From: Synechococcus sp. KORDI-52
Lineage (GTDB): Bacteria; Cyanobacteriota; Cyanobacteriia; PCC-6307; Cyanobiaceae
Assembly (NCBI RefSeq): GCF_000737595.1
Contig: NZ_CP006271.1
Location: 248,001 to 312,000 of the forward strand
Length of the DNA: 64,000 bases
Direction: 5' to 3'
How positions within the stretch are numbered: position 1 is the stretch's first letter; the number at the start of each line of letters is the position of its first letter. This document shows positions 18,338 through 26,916 of this stretch, one piece after another. The notes beneath the pieces were generated by a model. It was not told the DNA's origin, did no database searches, and saw nothing but the letters and a program-made list of their open reading frames with translations. The translations under genes and the position numbers were made by a program.

Positions 18338-18577
18338 CAAAAATGATTACCTTTTGAGCTAAATCTGCAGCCAGACGGACCACAGACTACGATATCAGTT
18401 GAGCAAACAAGAGATAGAAACAAGTAATCAATAACTAGAGGGGTCACAACCGCCGCAAAGATGTAAGATCGCTGGAAGCAAAGCATAACCAATTGCCAGC
18501 CGAGCTGCGAAAACATATGCAAACCATATTAGCAGAAAAATCTTATATAAATTAATCAAAAACCAAGTATTCATGAA
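18338..18577. other. Intergenic gap upstream of the GT2-GT4 gene
   Basis: The 240-bp AT-rich gap should hold the promoter of the reverse-strand GT2-GT4 gene. No conserved box, RNA or convincing short gene was seen. A 61-codon open frame here has no recognisable features and is not called. Confidence 0.4.
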
Positions 18578-19829
18578 TCAGGGAAAATAATCGCGCCTTA
18601 CTCCCGTTACATCGCAAAAACGACGATGGGCATCGCGATCCAACAACCTTGAAATTCCTTTTTTAATTAGTAATTCCAAAGGATCGCTGGGGTCGTATGT
18701 TTGCGCCAAATAGACTCGTGATCTCTCGACAAAGCTTTGTAAACGCAGAACTTCTAGACGTGAAAACTCAATGCCACAGAAATCAACAAGCTTTAAGGCA
18801 TTACCAACCGAATCAAAAGTATGCTCATAAGAGGAAAAGCAAAAGCGCGAAAAAACATCAGGTCGTTTATCATGCAAATGTATTATCTGCCTAATGCTTG
18901 AATTGTATAAAAGAATGGTATGCTCAATTCCCTTTTCAGGACTCCAACGATCCTACCGGTCAATACATCTTTTGTGAGAAGATCTACATATATCGACAAG
19001 GGATCTCTCCATATAAATACATTTAAAATATTCAAACCCTATATCATCAAAAGAAGACTCTGCACAAAATTCAAAGTAAGGCCTTTTATCTCCAATAACT
19101 TTAGATGATGAATGCTTTGGAAGCAGTTCAATAAATTGATGTTTACGATGATCCTTAGAAGCCATTTCCAGCAATTTAATTTCTGAAAAATCGAATCGCG
19201 AATAGCCCTCAAGCCTAAAAATGAGTACAATTCAGTATATATTTCAACGGAAGAGGAAATATTCAACAATTTACCCAAGGCTGTTGTACCACTGCGACCA
19301 AGACCAGCTATGAATACATGCTTCTTAGGCACGACGTAGTTATTAACACAAGCCGATCGCTTTGATTGAAGAATTTCAAAAAAATGCGGTGTAGAAGAAT
19401 ATGTAATTAAATCTTCCGGGCATAATCGAATATTATCACTCTCGCTTCGATCCATGGTCTTCTCTTCAATACCTAAATAGCAATTTACATACCTGAGATA
19501 TTTAATTAATTTAATTTCACAAGGAAACCATTCTAAACCAGCCTGCAAGGTTGCTCGAGATTCTTCAAATCTCTTGAGAAGGAGCAAGGTCTTTGCATTA
19601 ATCAAGTATACATTGAAATTTTGAGGATAGGAATCAGTAAGAAGTTTTGAAAACGCAAGAGACTGTTGATGATCACCCAAAGAACGATATAGATTGGTAG
19701 CAAGAACAAGAAGATTAAATTGTGAAGGGAATTGCTTGAGTCCACATATAATTTTTTTTCTGCAGTAATTAAATCTCTCGCCTTGATAGATCGTCTTGCA
19801 GAGAGAAAGACTTCTTCCAAGCTGGTCAT
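18578..19829 (-). pseudogene. Broken TPR-sulfotransferase gene (two frameshifts, one in-frame TAG)
   Basis: Four open pieces on the reverse strand read as one protein: a start MTSLEEVFLSARRSIKARD (19829), TPR-like sequence after a frameshift in an A8 tract (19752-19759), GDHQQSLAFSKLLTDSYPQN, then the sulfotransferase loop HVFIAGLGRSGTTALGKLL. A second frameshift near 19205-19225 leads to RFDFSEIKLLEMASKDH, VIGDKRPYFEF and YMERSLVDICRS. An in-frame TAG at 18955-18953 is followed without frame change by DRWSPEKGIEHTILLYN and the C-terminal FSRFCFSSYEHTFDSV. Both shifts behave as 1-base losses; restoring them gives 418 codons, normal for TPR-sulfotransferases, which would sulfate glycans. The three lesions make loss of function most likely. 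Confidence 0.8.
19752..19759 (-). repeat. A8 homopolymer at the first frameshift
   Basis: Eight T on the plus strand (A8 in the gene) lie exactly where the TPR-sulfotransferase frame changes. Nine A would join the two frames (EKKIICGLKQFP). Such tracts slip during replication, so the first lesion could vary between cells, or be a sequencing error. Confidence 0.6.
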
Positions 19830-20093
19830 GTAAAATCTTCTAGATAAGATAAATTCTACTACACCGAGTCAACAATATCAGTTTGATACTCAAGTAGCCT
19901 CACTCAACAAGAAAGAACATGGGCTACGAGCTTATTAATCCCTAGCTAAAGCGTAAAAAGTTTATAGAGAACTTTTATCCAAGATCAAAAACAAGAGTCA
20001 GACTAATGCAAAAAGATAGATATGCAAGCAGATAGAGATACTATTGTTATAGGCACAGAATGTGGAAAATATCAATCTCAGGACTACTTGTTA
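19830..20093. other. Intergenic gap between two broken sulfotransferase genes
   Basis: 264 bp of AT-rich sequence between the start of the TPR-sulfotransferase pseudogene and the end of the next one. It should carry the former promoter of the pseudogene. No gene, hairpin terminator or repeat was recognised. Confidence 0.4.
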
Positions 20094-20765
20094 TTAACGC
20101 AAGGATCTAAGATATAAATCAAAATCAATGCTATGCTTTTCCCTCAAGTAACTAAGGTCGTCTGCCTCGATATTTTCTATACTAAACAAATTTACACTGG
20201 GATCGAGATCAGTGGTTTTATTTCTAATTTTCATTTATGACAAACTAATCTTAAGTTCTTCAGCAAAAAAATTACTGAAACCTTTGATAGAATTTTCAAT
20301 CGGAAAGAGCTTCATTATTTCAACTATATCATCGATAGATGATTTATCAGAAGGCTTGAGGAAATCATATTGAATGTTAGCTGGTTGAAGCTTTATGTAA
20401 TCCATCGGAGACATTCCTCTAATTTCATCGTGCAACCGGTGTTTAACATTACAAGAAACATAGTTGTATTCGCTCACCAATCTTTCGACGGGGTTTCTGA
20501 CAGAGGTCAATATCTGGACATTTCCATCATCAAATTCTCTCTTGGCATAGCTGTTCTTTAAAAAATCGGACAAACGCAAATGCCCCACAACCGCAGATAT
20601 ACCTTTAAATTCATGACTACTTAAATCCGGGAATTTATCGCTACTTACATCAGAGCCGAAAGCTCTCCACACTTTAATGCACCTCCCACGCCCAAAAGCC
20701 TCATAAAAGCCCTGCTTCAAGGTTTGGCCGCCAGCTTTTGGGATATGGGGGAAAAAAACTAACAC
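20094..20765 (-). pseudogene. Sulfotransferase (family 2-like) interrupted by in-frame TAA
   Basis: The reading frame begins at GTG 20765 with FFPHIPKAGGQTLKQGFYEAFG, the PAPS 5'-phosphosulfate loop of the Sulfotransfer_2 (heparan 2-O-sulfotransferase-like) family, and has LTSVRNPVERLVSEYNY as the 3'-phosphate-binding segment. It stops after 176 residues at TAA (20237-20235). The same frame continues directly for 46 codons (DPSVNLFSIENIEADDL, YLREKHSIDFDLYLRSLR) to a second TAA at 20096-20094, and this tail looks like the family C-terminus. Total 222 sense codons, close to relatives. A TAA also lies directly before the GTG, so the 5' end may be damaged as well. A shortened but active 176-residue enzyme cannot be excluded. 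Confidence 0.65.
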
Positions 20766-21413
20766 TTAGCAGTAGCTACAAAACCTAAATTAGACTTTAC
20801 CATACAATTAAGCGCGGGCACATAAAACGATTGATGTTCAGAAGTTTATTCTACCCAAAACCAGCAAAAGCATGGGAAAATGAATATTCAAGCGACGTAC
20901 ACTAAAAATCAAAAACATTTCTATTCATTGAAGCCAAAAAAAGGCGGAGGCGTAAGGCGTAGTTCCTCCATCTCAAGAAAAGCCAAGACACAAACCAGCC
21001 TCAAAAGCAGTTTAAAATTAATCGAAGCTTGTCATCATGATTGAATCATCGAAGAATATCTTGCAACATCATCCAACAAAAAACTCCTTAAATACCTAAA
21101 AAAACAATCTCTAGCGACCGACAACATCATACGAAATTAAGAATGACATGCTATACAAGGAAAATCTCTCGTTGCGGTATCAAAAGCGGAAAAGCTTAAA
21201 TCGCGACAAAAGACTATAAAAAGATTCAGAATAAGTAATAAGTGCAGCAGCATGCAGGTATATTCACACAGCACAAGAAAATCATTGATAGCCTGAACAA
21301 AAAATACTATCACAGCTGAAATGCCAACAATGCAATACCTAAGCGGGGTTGTAGCCACAAACCCAAGTGGCATCAACTAATGTGGTAAGATATATTAAGT
21401 GGTGACGGAATTC
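20766..21413. other. 650-bp AT-rich region without a recognised gene
   Basis: This stretch separates the broken sulfotransferase from the giant glycosyltransferase and must hold the promoter of the latter. Stop codons are frequent in all frames. A 79-codon hydrophobic frame on the reverse strand (21137-21376) has no support. A short GGAGG/CCTCC inverted repeat at 20946-20969 is too weak to call. The region may be decayed sequence. Confidence 0.5.
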
Positions 21414-24400
21414 ATGAGCGCTTTAAATAGCAAACTTCATGTAATTTCTCAAACACTGAATCAAGAATTAATAGAGCAAATATTAAGACCATTAAATGCT
21501 ACCATTTGCGATAAAACTTCTGCCTTTAATATCTATAAAGGAAAAAACAATATTGATGCATACCTTGAAAACATCAAGCAAACATATTTGAAGTCGAGCG
21601 AAGATCTGAGCAAAACAGTTGAATGTGATGTGCTGGCCTATTTAGGCATGGCCAGTAGAGACGATTATTTGAACCAATTCAATAATGTGTGCCAAGAATT
21701 AGAAAATAGATCAATCAGAGTGTCACGACACTACACAAAAACAACCTCCATACAACTGCAAGAAAATAATTTAATACTTTCAAAATCATTGCTTTTATTT
21801 GCAAAGCATATCTGCAAAACATTTAGAATCTACAGGCATGTATCAGATCAAGGAGAGTATGTTGAAAGACTTTGTGAGCTAGAGATAAGCAGAATTATAA
21901 AGCCAAGCTTTGTGAATATGTTCATGCGCACGAAACTCCTGCTTGTGTATGCAAGTATGCAGCCAGAAGATTGCTTGATGGTAAACATATTTAAAAAGCT
22001 TGGAGTCAAAACAGCGACATTACAGCATGGATTGTACGTTAACTACCTTAATACAGACACAATTAACAAGATAAATTATCAAATACAGCCAGCAGAGCAT
22101 TTCTTGTCATGGGGGGATGAAACTAGTCAGCTAATTTACAGTTATCATCCAAAAACTATCATTCATAATTGTGGGCGTCCAATATTATACGCAGAAAAAA
22201 ACATTGCAAGTGATAAAAGCAAAAAAAAAGTAATTTTGATTTGCCTCGATCAAAAGCTTTATGAAGCTGAAAACTTAAAAATGATAGAAACTGTTGTTGA
22301 AGCAAAGAATGTATTACAGGATCAAAATTATGAGATTAAATTGCGACTTCACCCACAGTTACGCCCAAACTTTTACAAACAAAATTTTCCAGACCTAGAT
22401 CAATGCGGAGAATTATCTGACACGACATTGCTTATTGGACACACTACAACCATGTTGCACGAAGCAGCATACAAAGGACTACGAACTTACAAATTCAAAA
22501 CAGTAGCAGAATGCGTTTCTTTCCCGGCAAAGTATTGCTTTAGTAGCCCACAAGAGCTCATAGAAATACTACAAAGTCCAATTCCCTATAATAATAGTTT
22601 TACGCGACAATTTTTTCATTCAGTTGGCACAGAAGCTATAAATAAAAGCGCTAATGCGATTCAAGCCATAATTGATGAATACGAAATTGAGCCAAACACT
22701 ATTACCTATAAACTAGAAAGAACAAGCGATACCACGCTCACGATTTCCAATGAAGGAAGAATCCTACCAGCTCAAACATTTGTAATTGCCACAACAGTTT
22801 TTAATGAGACAAATTATATCGAAGAGACAATTAATTCGATTCTACACCAAGAAGGAGATTATGAACTTTATTACATAGTCAAGGATGCCTCAAACAACAT
22901 AAAATCATCAATAGAAATTGGCCAAATACTTGGTCGCAAGATACCCATGCTTGCAGTAAATAATAAAAAAATTAATATTATATATGCACACAAATCAGAC
23001 TCTGGGATGTACGAAGGCCTTCTTGATGCCTTCAGTTTAATCAGATACAATCCTAAGCCTGATGATATTGTCAGCTACATAAATGCAGATGATATACTAG
23101 AAAGTGACGCTTTTGAAAAAGTACAATTTGCATTTAAAAATAAGAATTGCAAACTGCTATTGGCTCGTACGACAACAATCAATTCTAAAGATGGTGGCAA
23201 TAGGCGAGTACAAAAATCACCCTATCACTACAGTTCAAAGAAAATGATTGAGGGGACACCATATCTTGGAATTGATGAAAATGCATTTATTCAGCAAGAG
23301 GGATCTTTTTGGTCGGGTTCAATCCACACCAAGGTACTAGAAGTACTAAATCTGAAGCCAAAAGTAGCTGGTGACTATTTAATCTGGAAATACTTATCTA
23401 GGTTTACTGAGTTTTATATAAGTTCAATAACAACTGGTCTATTTAGAATGAGAATTGGTCAGAAGTCCGAAGATATTGACAGTTACTTTAGAGAGATCAA
23501 AGAACTTGCGAAGCACCCGTTATTCACCTCATCTATTAACAATAATGATGCAGATGATATTGGATATCTCTTCATGGCCGCATCACAAGAGATTTGCAAA
23601 TTTCCCTTATTCGCAGCATTTCGATCAACAAATAATAGATTAAGTCATTCATTGGTGATTTCAGATGATACTGTGAATTCAAGTGCTAAATATTTTAAAC
23701 CAAATGAATTGAGAATATTTGCAGAGATTGAGAATGCTTGCACGGATTCGCAGCTAAGTGAATCAAATTTAATAGGCAATTGGCATCAGATTGATACAAT
23801 TTACCACAAGGCGCATAATTGCACCTACAACATAACTGAAATAATTCAACAAGACAATTCGTACGAACTATGTGTTGACTTTTTGGTTGCTAATAAAGAA
23901 ATAAATCACAAGAAAATCGGAATTGGAATTACTGTATCATTAGAATGTAATAATGAACGGCAATCATTCGATTTCTCTTATTCACTAGTACCGCATGTAA
24001 ATCTCTATAAGCTTAGGAGTATCATCAAAGTCAATGGTAATTTCATAAACCATTCCAAGTGTAAATTAAGTATTAAATTAAATGGTGAGTCATCGAAAAA
24101 CACCGAAGTCTTTATTCCAAGAAACTTACTTTATCTCATCCCTAGAGCTAATCTTAGCAAGAATACAGTGGTCAAGAGCTCAGTATCAGTGATAACAATT
24201 ACATATAACGATTTAAAAAATTTAAAAAAAACTGTTGAGAGTTTTAAAAAGTTCTCAGCACTAAACACGCAATTTAAGCTTGAATATATTGTCATTGATG
24301 GCAATTCCACTGATGGAACAAAAAGCTATCTCCAATCACAGTCACAATATATAGATAAGTTTATTTCGGAAAAGGATTCAGGAATATATGATGCAATGAA

Positions 24401-24926
24401 CAAAGGAATCAAGATGGCAGGAAAAGAATATGTGTGGTTCATGAATGCTGGCGATGAATTTATTCCTAAAAAGCTGTTTAAACTTGACTTATTATTGAAG
24501 GAACATGCCTATGATGTAATCTATGGTGACAGGATTTATATAGATACTGATGACAACAAAGAATATACTCAAAAAGCCAAAAAAATATCAGAAATTCAAT
24601 ACGGGATGTGTTTTGGCCATCAATCAACAATTTACAATAGACAAATATTAGAAAAGTATTTATTTAATCTCACATATAAATATGCCGGCGACTATGAGCA
24701 ACTTATTAGATTGTACTTAAACAATAAATCATTTAAATATATCAGTTTCCCTCTATGCAGGTTTTATTCTGGAGGGGCTTCAGAATCAGGAATAGGGCCT
24801 CATTTAGAGGCAACATATATTCAATCAAAGTACTTTAAGGCAGATACACTGAAGAAAAGTAGATATATTAACGGATCTATAATTCATCTTAAAAATATAA
24901 TGGAAGAAGTAAAGCATGGAAACTAG
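21414..24926 (+). CDS. Giant glycosyltransferase with a GT-B-like and two GT2 modules
   Basis: 1170 residues from ATG at 21414 (GTG at 21399 also in frame). Residues about 130-440 resemble capsule/teichoic-type GT-B transferases: ATLQHGLYVNYLN near 200, HFLSWGDETSQL and IHNCGRP. A first GT2 module starts near 455 (FVIATTVFNETNYIEETINS, IVKDASN, YINADDILESD). About 780-910 looks like a beta-rich linker. A second GT2 module starts near 923 (SVSVITITYNDLKNLKKTVE, IVIDGNSTDGT, EKDSGIYDAMNKGI, FMNAGDEF). Each GT2 has a DxD-like metal site, so three sugar or glycerol-phosphate transfers may be combined to build a repeat unit. No membrane segment. Very AT-rich, consistent with transfer. The N-terminal module's donor is a guess. 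Confidence 0.85.
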   Translation: MSALNSKLHVISQTLNQELIEQILRPLNATICDKTSAFNIYKGKNNIDAYLENIKQTYLKSSEDLSKTVECDVLAYLGMASRDDYLNQFNNVCQELENRSIRVSRHYTKTTSIQLQENNLILSKSLLLFAKHICKTFRIYRHVSDQGEYVERLCELEISRIIKPSFVNMFMRTKLLLVYASMQPEDCLMVNIFKKLGVKTATLQHGLYVNYLNTDTINKINYQIQPAEHFLSWGDETSQLIYSYHPKTIIHNCGRPILYAEKNIASDKSKKKVILICLDQKLYEAENLKMIETVVEAKNVLQDQNYEIKLRLHPQLRPNFYKQNFPDLDQCGELSDTTLLIGHTTTMLHEAAYKGLRTYKFKTVAECVSFPAKYCFSSPQELIEILQSPIPYNNSFTRQFFHSVGTEAINKSANAIQAIIDEYEIEPNTITYKLERTSDTTLTISNEGRILPAQTFVIATTVFNETNYIEETINSILHQEGDYELYYIVKDASNNIKSSIEIGQILGRKIPMLAVNNKKINIIYAHKSDSGMYEGLLDAFSLIRYNPKPDDIVSYINADDILESDAFEKVQFAFKNKNCKLLLARTTTINSKDGGNRRVQKSPYHYSSKKMIEGTPYLGIDENAFIQQEGSFWSGSIHTKVLEVLNLKPKVAGDYLIWKYLSRFTEFYISSITTGLFRMRIGQKSEDIDSYFREIKELAKHPLFTSSINNNDADDIGYLFMAASQEICKFPLFAAFRSTNNRLSHSLVISDDTVNSSAKYFKPNELRIFAEIENACTDSQLSESNLIGNWHQIDTIYHKAHNCTYNITEIIQQDNSYELCVDFLVANKEINHKKIGIGITVSLECNNERQSFDFSYSLVPHVNLYKLRSIIKVNGNFINHSKCKLSIKLNGESSKNTEVFIPRNLLYLIPRANLSKNTVVKSSVSVITITYNDLKNLKKTVESFKKFSALNTQFKLEYIVIDGNSTDGTKSYLQSQSQYIDKFISEKDSGIYDAMNKGIKMAGKEYVWFMNAGDEFIPKKLFKLDLLLKEHAYDVIYGDRIYIDTDDNKEYTQKAKKISEIQYGMCFGHQSTIYNRQILEKYLFNLTYKYAGDYEQLIRLYLNNKSFKYISFPLCRFYSGGASESGIGPHLEATYIQSKYFKADTLKKSRYINGSIIHLKNIMEEVKHGN

Positions 24927-25051
24927 TAATAGATGTTTATTGCCGAAAATTCACTAATTTAATTTTCAGAAATTCAAAAAAAGCAATCATTTACAATAAG
25001 ATTGCAATCAGGATTCGAACTAGAGCATTTTGTTGGGTTTAATGGGAAAAC

Positions 25052-26167
25052 CTAAGGCATTATAGATTGAAAACTAGATGCAATGACTTTTTTATTATCA
25101 ATATACTGGATAATGGAAGTTCCAATAGAAGGGACAAGGACAAATCTATTACCTTGAGATGTTCTTTTTTTATCATTAATTAAATTATTTACGAGAACTT
25201 CTACGCTTGGAAAAAGACAATCAGGTTGATCAGAAATTAGAACAGGTAAATTATATTGCTTCAGAATCTTCTTGGTAAAATCAAGTAGATCAGAAGATAA
25301 GCTTGATTGATTAATTGAATTGATGGCACTTGCAGCACAAATCATGCCAAGTGCCACAGCTTCGCCATGACGATAATGATCTTGATATAAACCGTAAAAT
25401 GTTTCTATTGACTGCCCAAATGTATGGCCATAATTTAACGTGAGGCGTATCCCTTTTTCATTCGGATCATCTCCTACATGGAAAAGCTTGATCTTTGTAG
25501 ACCATATAACTAAATCGACTAAAGAAGCAATTTCTCTATTATTAGAAGCCAACAAAGTAGAGTTGTTCAGCAATTTTTTTGCTTGCGCGGCATCAGAAGT
25601 AACCGACATTTTAATCGCTTCGCAAATTCCTGCAAAATAATCTCGAGTATTTAAAGTCAACAAAAATCTTACGTCCATAAATACTGCCTTAGGGTTATAG
25701 TATGTTCCAATAGCATTAACTTGATCCTGAAAATTAATCCCAGTTTTACCACCGATTGCACTGTCAATCATAGAAGTTGTTGTTGTTGGAACCAAAACAA
25801 GTCCAGTTCCCCTCATATAGGTGCTAGCGACAAAAGCGGATAAATCACCTATAACGCCACCGCCTATAGCGACAATAACACCGTCTCTTGGAAGTTTAAT
25901 ATCTAACAACCACTTCATTGCAAGGCTGTAAGCTTCTAGTCCTTTAGATTGAAGCCCCCCTGGCAAGTATAAGCATTTATATTTGGCCAAGAAAATATTA
26001 AGCTCATTGTATAAAGAATTATCGTTTTCTTTGAAAAATTCGTCAACAATACAAACTACATTCTCTTGAGAATAACCGTCACAAAAATCAATAAGTTCGT
26101 TGATAGAGTTATCAGAAACGAGTACAGGATATTTACCAGAGCCAACTTTTGCATTAATAACTGTCAT
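25052..26167 (-). CDS. 3-dehydroquinate-synthase-like sugar-phosphate cyclase
   Basis: 371 residues of the AroB/sugar-phosphate cyclase family, which use NAD+ and a divalent metal to cyclise 7-carbon keto-acid or sugar phosphates. GGGVIGDLSAFVAS and IDSAIGGKTGIN bind the cofactor; metal ligands Glu183 (CEAIK), His248 (NYGHT) and His267 (YRHGEAV) are intact, as are Lys141, Lys186, Arg241 and Asn245. Two usually invariant substrate-contact positions differ: Gln252 replaces the His of GHTFGHAIE and Val150 replaces the Lys of GKN. It ends an operon with a KdsB-like gene and an SDR, its start sharing one base with the KdsB-like stop. A second copy of shikimate AroB is possible, but the context argues for an island sugar or cyclitol enzyme. 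Confidence 0.85.
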   Translation of the reverse strand: MTVINAKVGSGKYPVLVSDNSINELIDFCDGYSQENVVCIVDEFFKENDNSLYNELNIFLAKYKCLYLPGGLQSKGLEAYSLAMKWLLDIKLPRDGVIVAIGGGVIGDLSAFVASTYMRGTGLVLVPTTTTSMIDSAIGGKTGINFQDQVNAIGTYYNPKAVFMDVRFLLTLNTRDYFAGICEAIKMSVTSDAAQAKKLLNNSTLLASNNREIASLVDLVIWSTKIKLFHVGDDPNEKGIRLTLNYGHTFGQSIETFYGLYQDHYRHGEAVALGMICAASAINSINQSSLSSDLLDFTKKILKQYNLPVLISDQPDCLFPSVEVLVNNLINDKKRTSQGNRFVLVPSIGTSIIQYIDNKKVIASSFQSIMP

Positions 26168-26916
26168 CAGTATTTACCATAATAAGGATCATTAGTCATA
26201 GCCAAACGAGCTCTGTCTAAGTCATCTTGAAGATCTACCGAAAAGGAATCACCGTTAAGAGGAAGCGCAAGAATAGACATATCGTTCTCTAATGCTCGCA
26301 ATAACTCGACATTTTCAACAATTTCATTATGTGATTGGCTAAGATTTGAATATAATTCAAGGCTCCTTTTGCTGAACCCAATAATTGAAAGATGTTTGTA
26401 TATATGCTGAGGATTTTTATTATAAATATGAGGTATATTTGCTCTTGAAAGCGTCATCACACGATTACTATTTGATATTTGAACTCTCACAATAGAGTCC
26501 GATGCAGTGTAAGGAACTTTCAGTACAGGTAGTACTATGTCGTATTGTGAGGGCAAGTTAATGAGGCAATCTACAACTGCATCAATATGCGAAGGATCAA
26601 TTAGCGGTTCGTCGCCTTGAATGTCGATAAAGAAATCATCATTCAAACTATTTGCGGCTTGAGCAATTCTTTCAGTACCGTTAATACATCCAGATGAAGT
26701 CTTTATTACTTTAATGCCGAAGCCAGCGCACGTATCTGCAATCTTATCGCTATCAGTACAAACGAAAACGTCTGTTAGAGATTTAGAAAGAAGGGCTCTT
26801 TTGGCAGTATGAACAACCAACGGCATGCCAGCTATATCAGCAAGAGCTTTACCTGGAAGCCTTGTTGAAGACAATCTAGAAGGTATCAGACCAACACATT
26901 TTTTAGATGTGCTCAT
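26167..26916 (-). CDS. KdsB-like CMP-sugar-acid synthetase (cytidylyltransferase)
   Basis: 249 residues. The N-terminus GLIPSRLSSTRLPGKALADI is the CTP-binding motif of 3-deoxy-manno-octulosonate cytidylyltransferase; VFVCTDSDKIA, GTERIAQA, FIDIQGDEPLIDPSHI and the C-terminal FSVDLQDDLDRARL match the rest of the fold, including the metal-binding Asp residues. It should activate a sugar acid as its CMP ester. A separate canonical kdsB lies at 42068-42847 beside kdsC and kdsD, so this divergent copy probably handles another substrate, perhaps the product of the neighbouring cyclase. It overlaps the SDR stop by 4 bp and the cyclase start by 1 bp. Confidence 0.87.
   Translation of the reverse strand: MSTSKKCVGLIPSRLSSTRLPGKALADIAGMPLVVHTAKRALLSKSLTDVFVCTDSDKIADTCAGFGIKVIKTSSGCINGTERIAQAANSLNDDFFIDIQGDEPLIDPSHIDAVVDCLINLPSQYDIVLPVLKVPYTASDSIVRVQISNSNRVMTLSRANIPHIYNKNPQHIYKHLSIIGFSKRSLELYSNLSQSHNEIVENVELLRALENDMSILALPLNGDSFSVDLQDDLDRARLAMTNDPYYGKY

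Noticed and set aside
18953-20237. Recoding of in-frame TAG and TAA as sense codons
   Set aside because: Other genes in the window use TAG and TAA as normal stops, and one of the two genes also has frameshifts, so decay is simpler.
20946-20969. GGAGG/CCTCC inverted repeat
   Set aside because: Only five paired bases with a 14-base loop and no T-run; below what would support a terminator or mobile-element end.
21137-21376. 79-codon hydrophobic frame on the reverse strand
   Set aside because: No ribosome-binding site, no family, Cys-rich noise in AT-rich sequence.
24945-25009. AT-rich inverted repeats (GAAAATT/AATTTTC and GCAATC/GATTGC) between two converging genes
   Set aside because: Stems are short and AT-rich with no T-run; they might end transcription weakly but cannot be supported as terminators.
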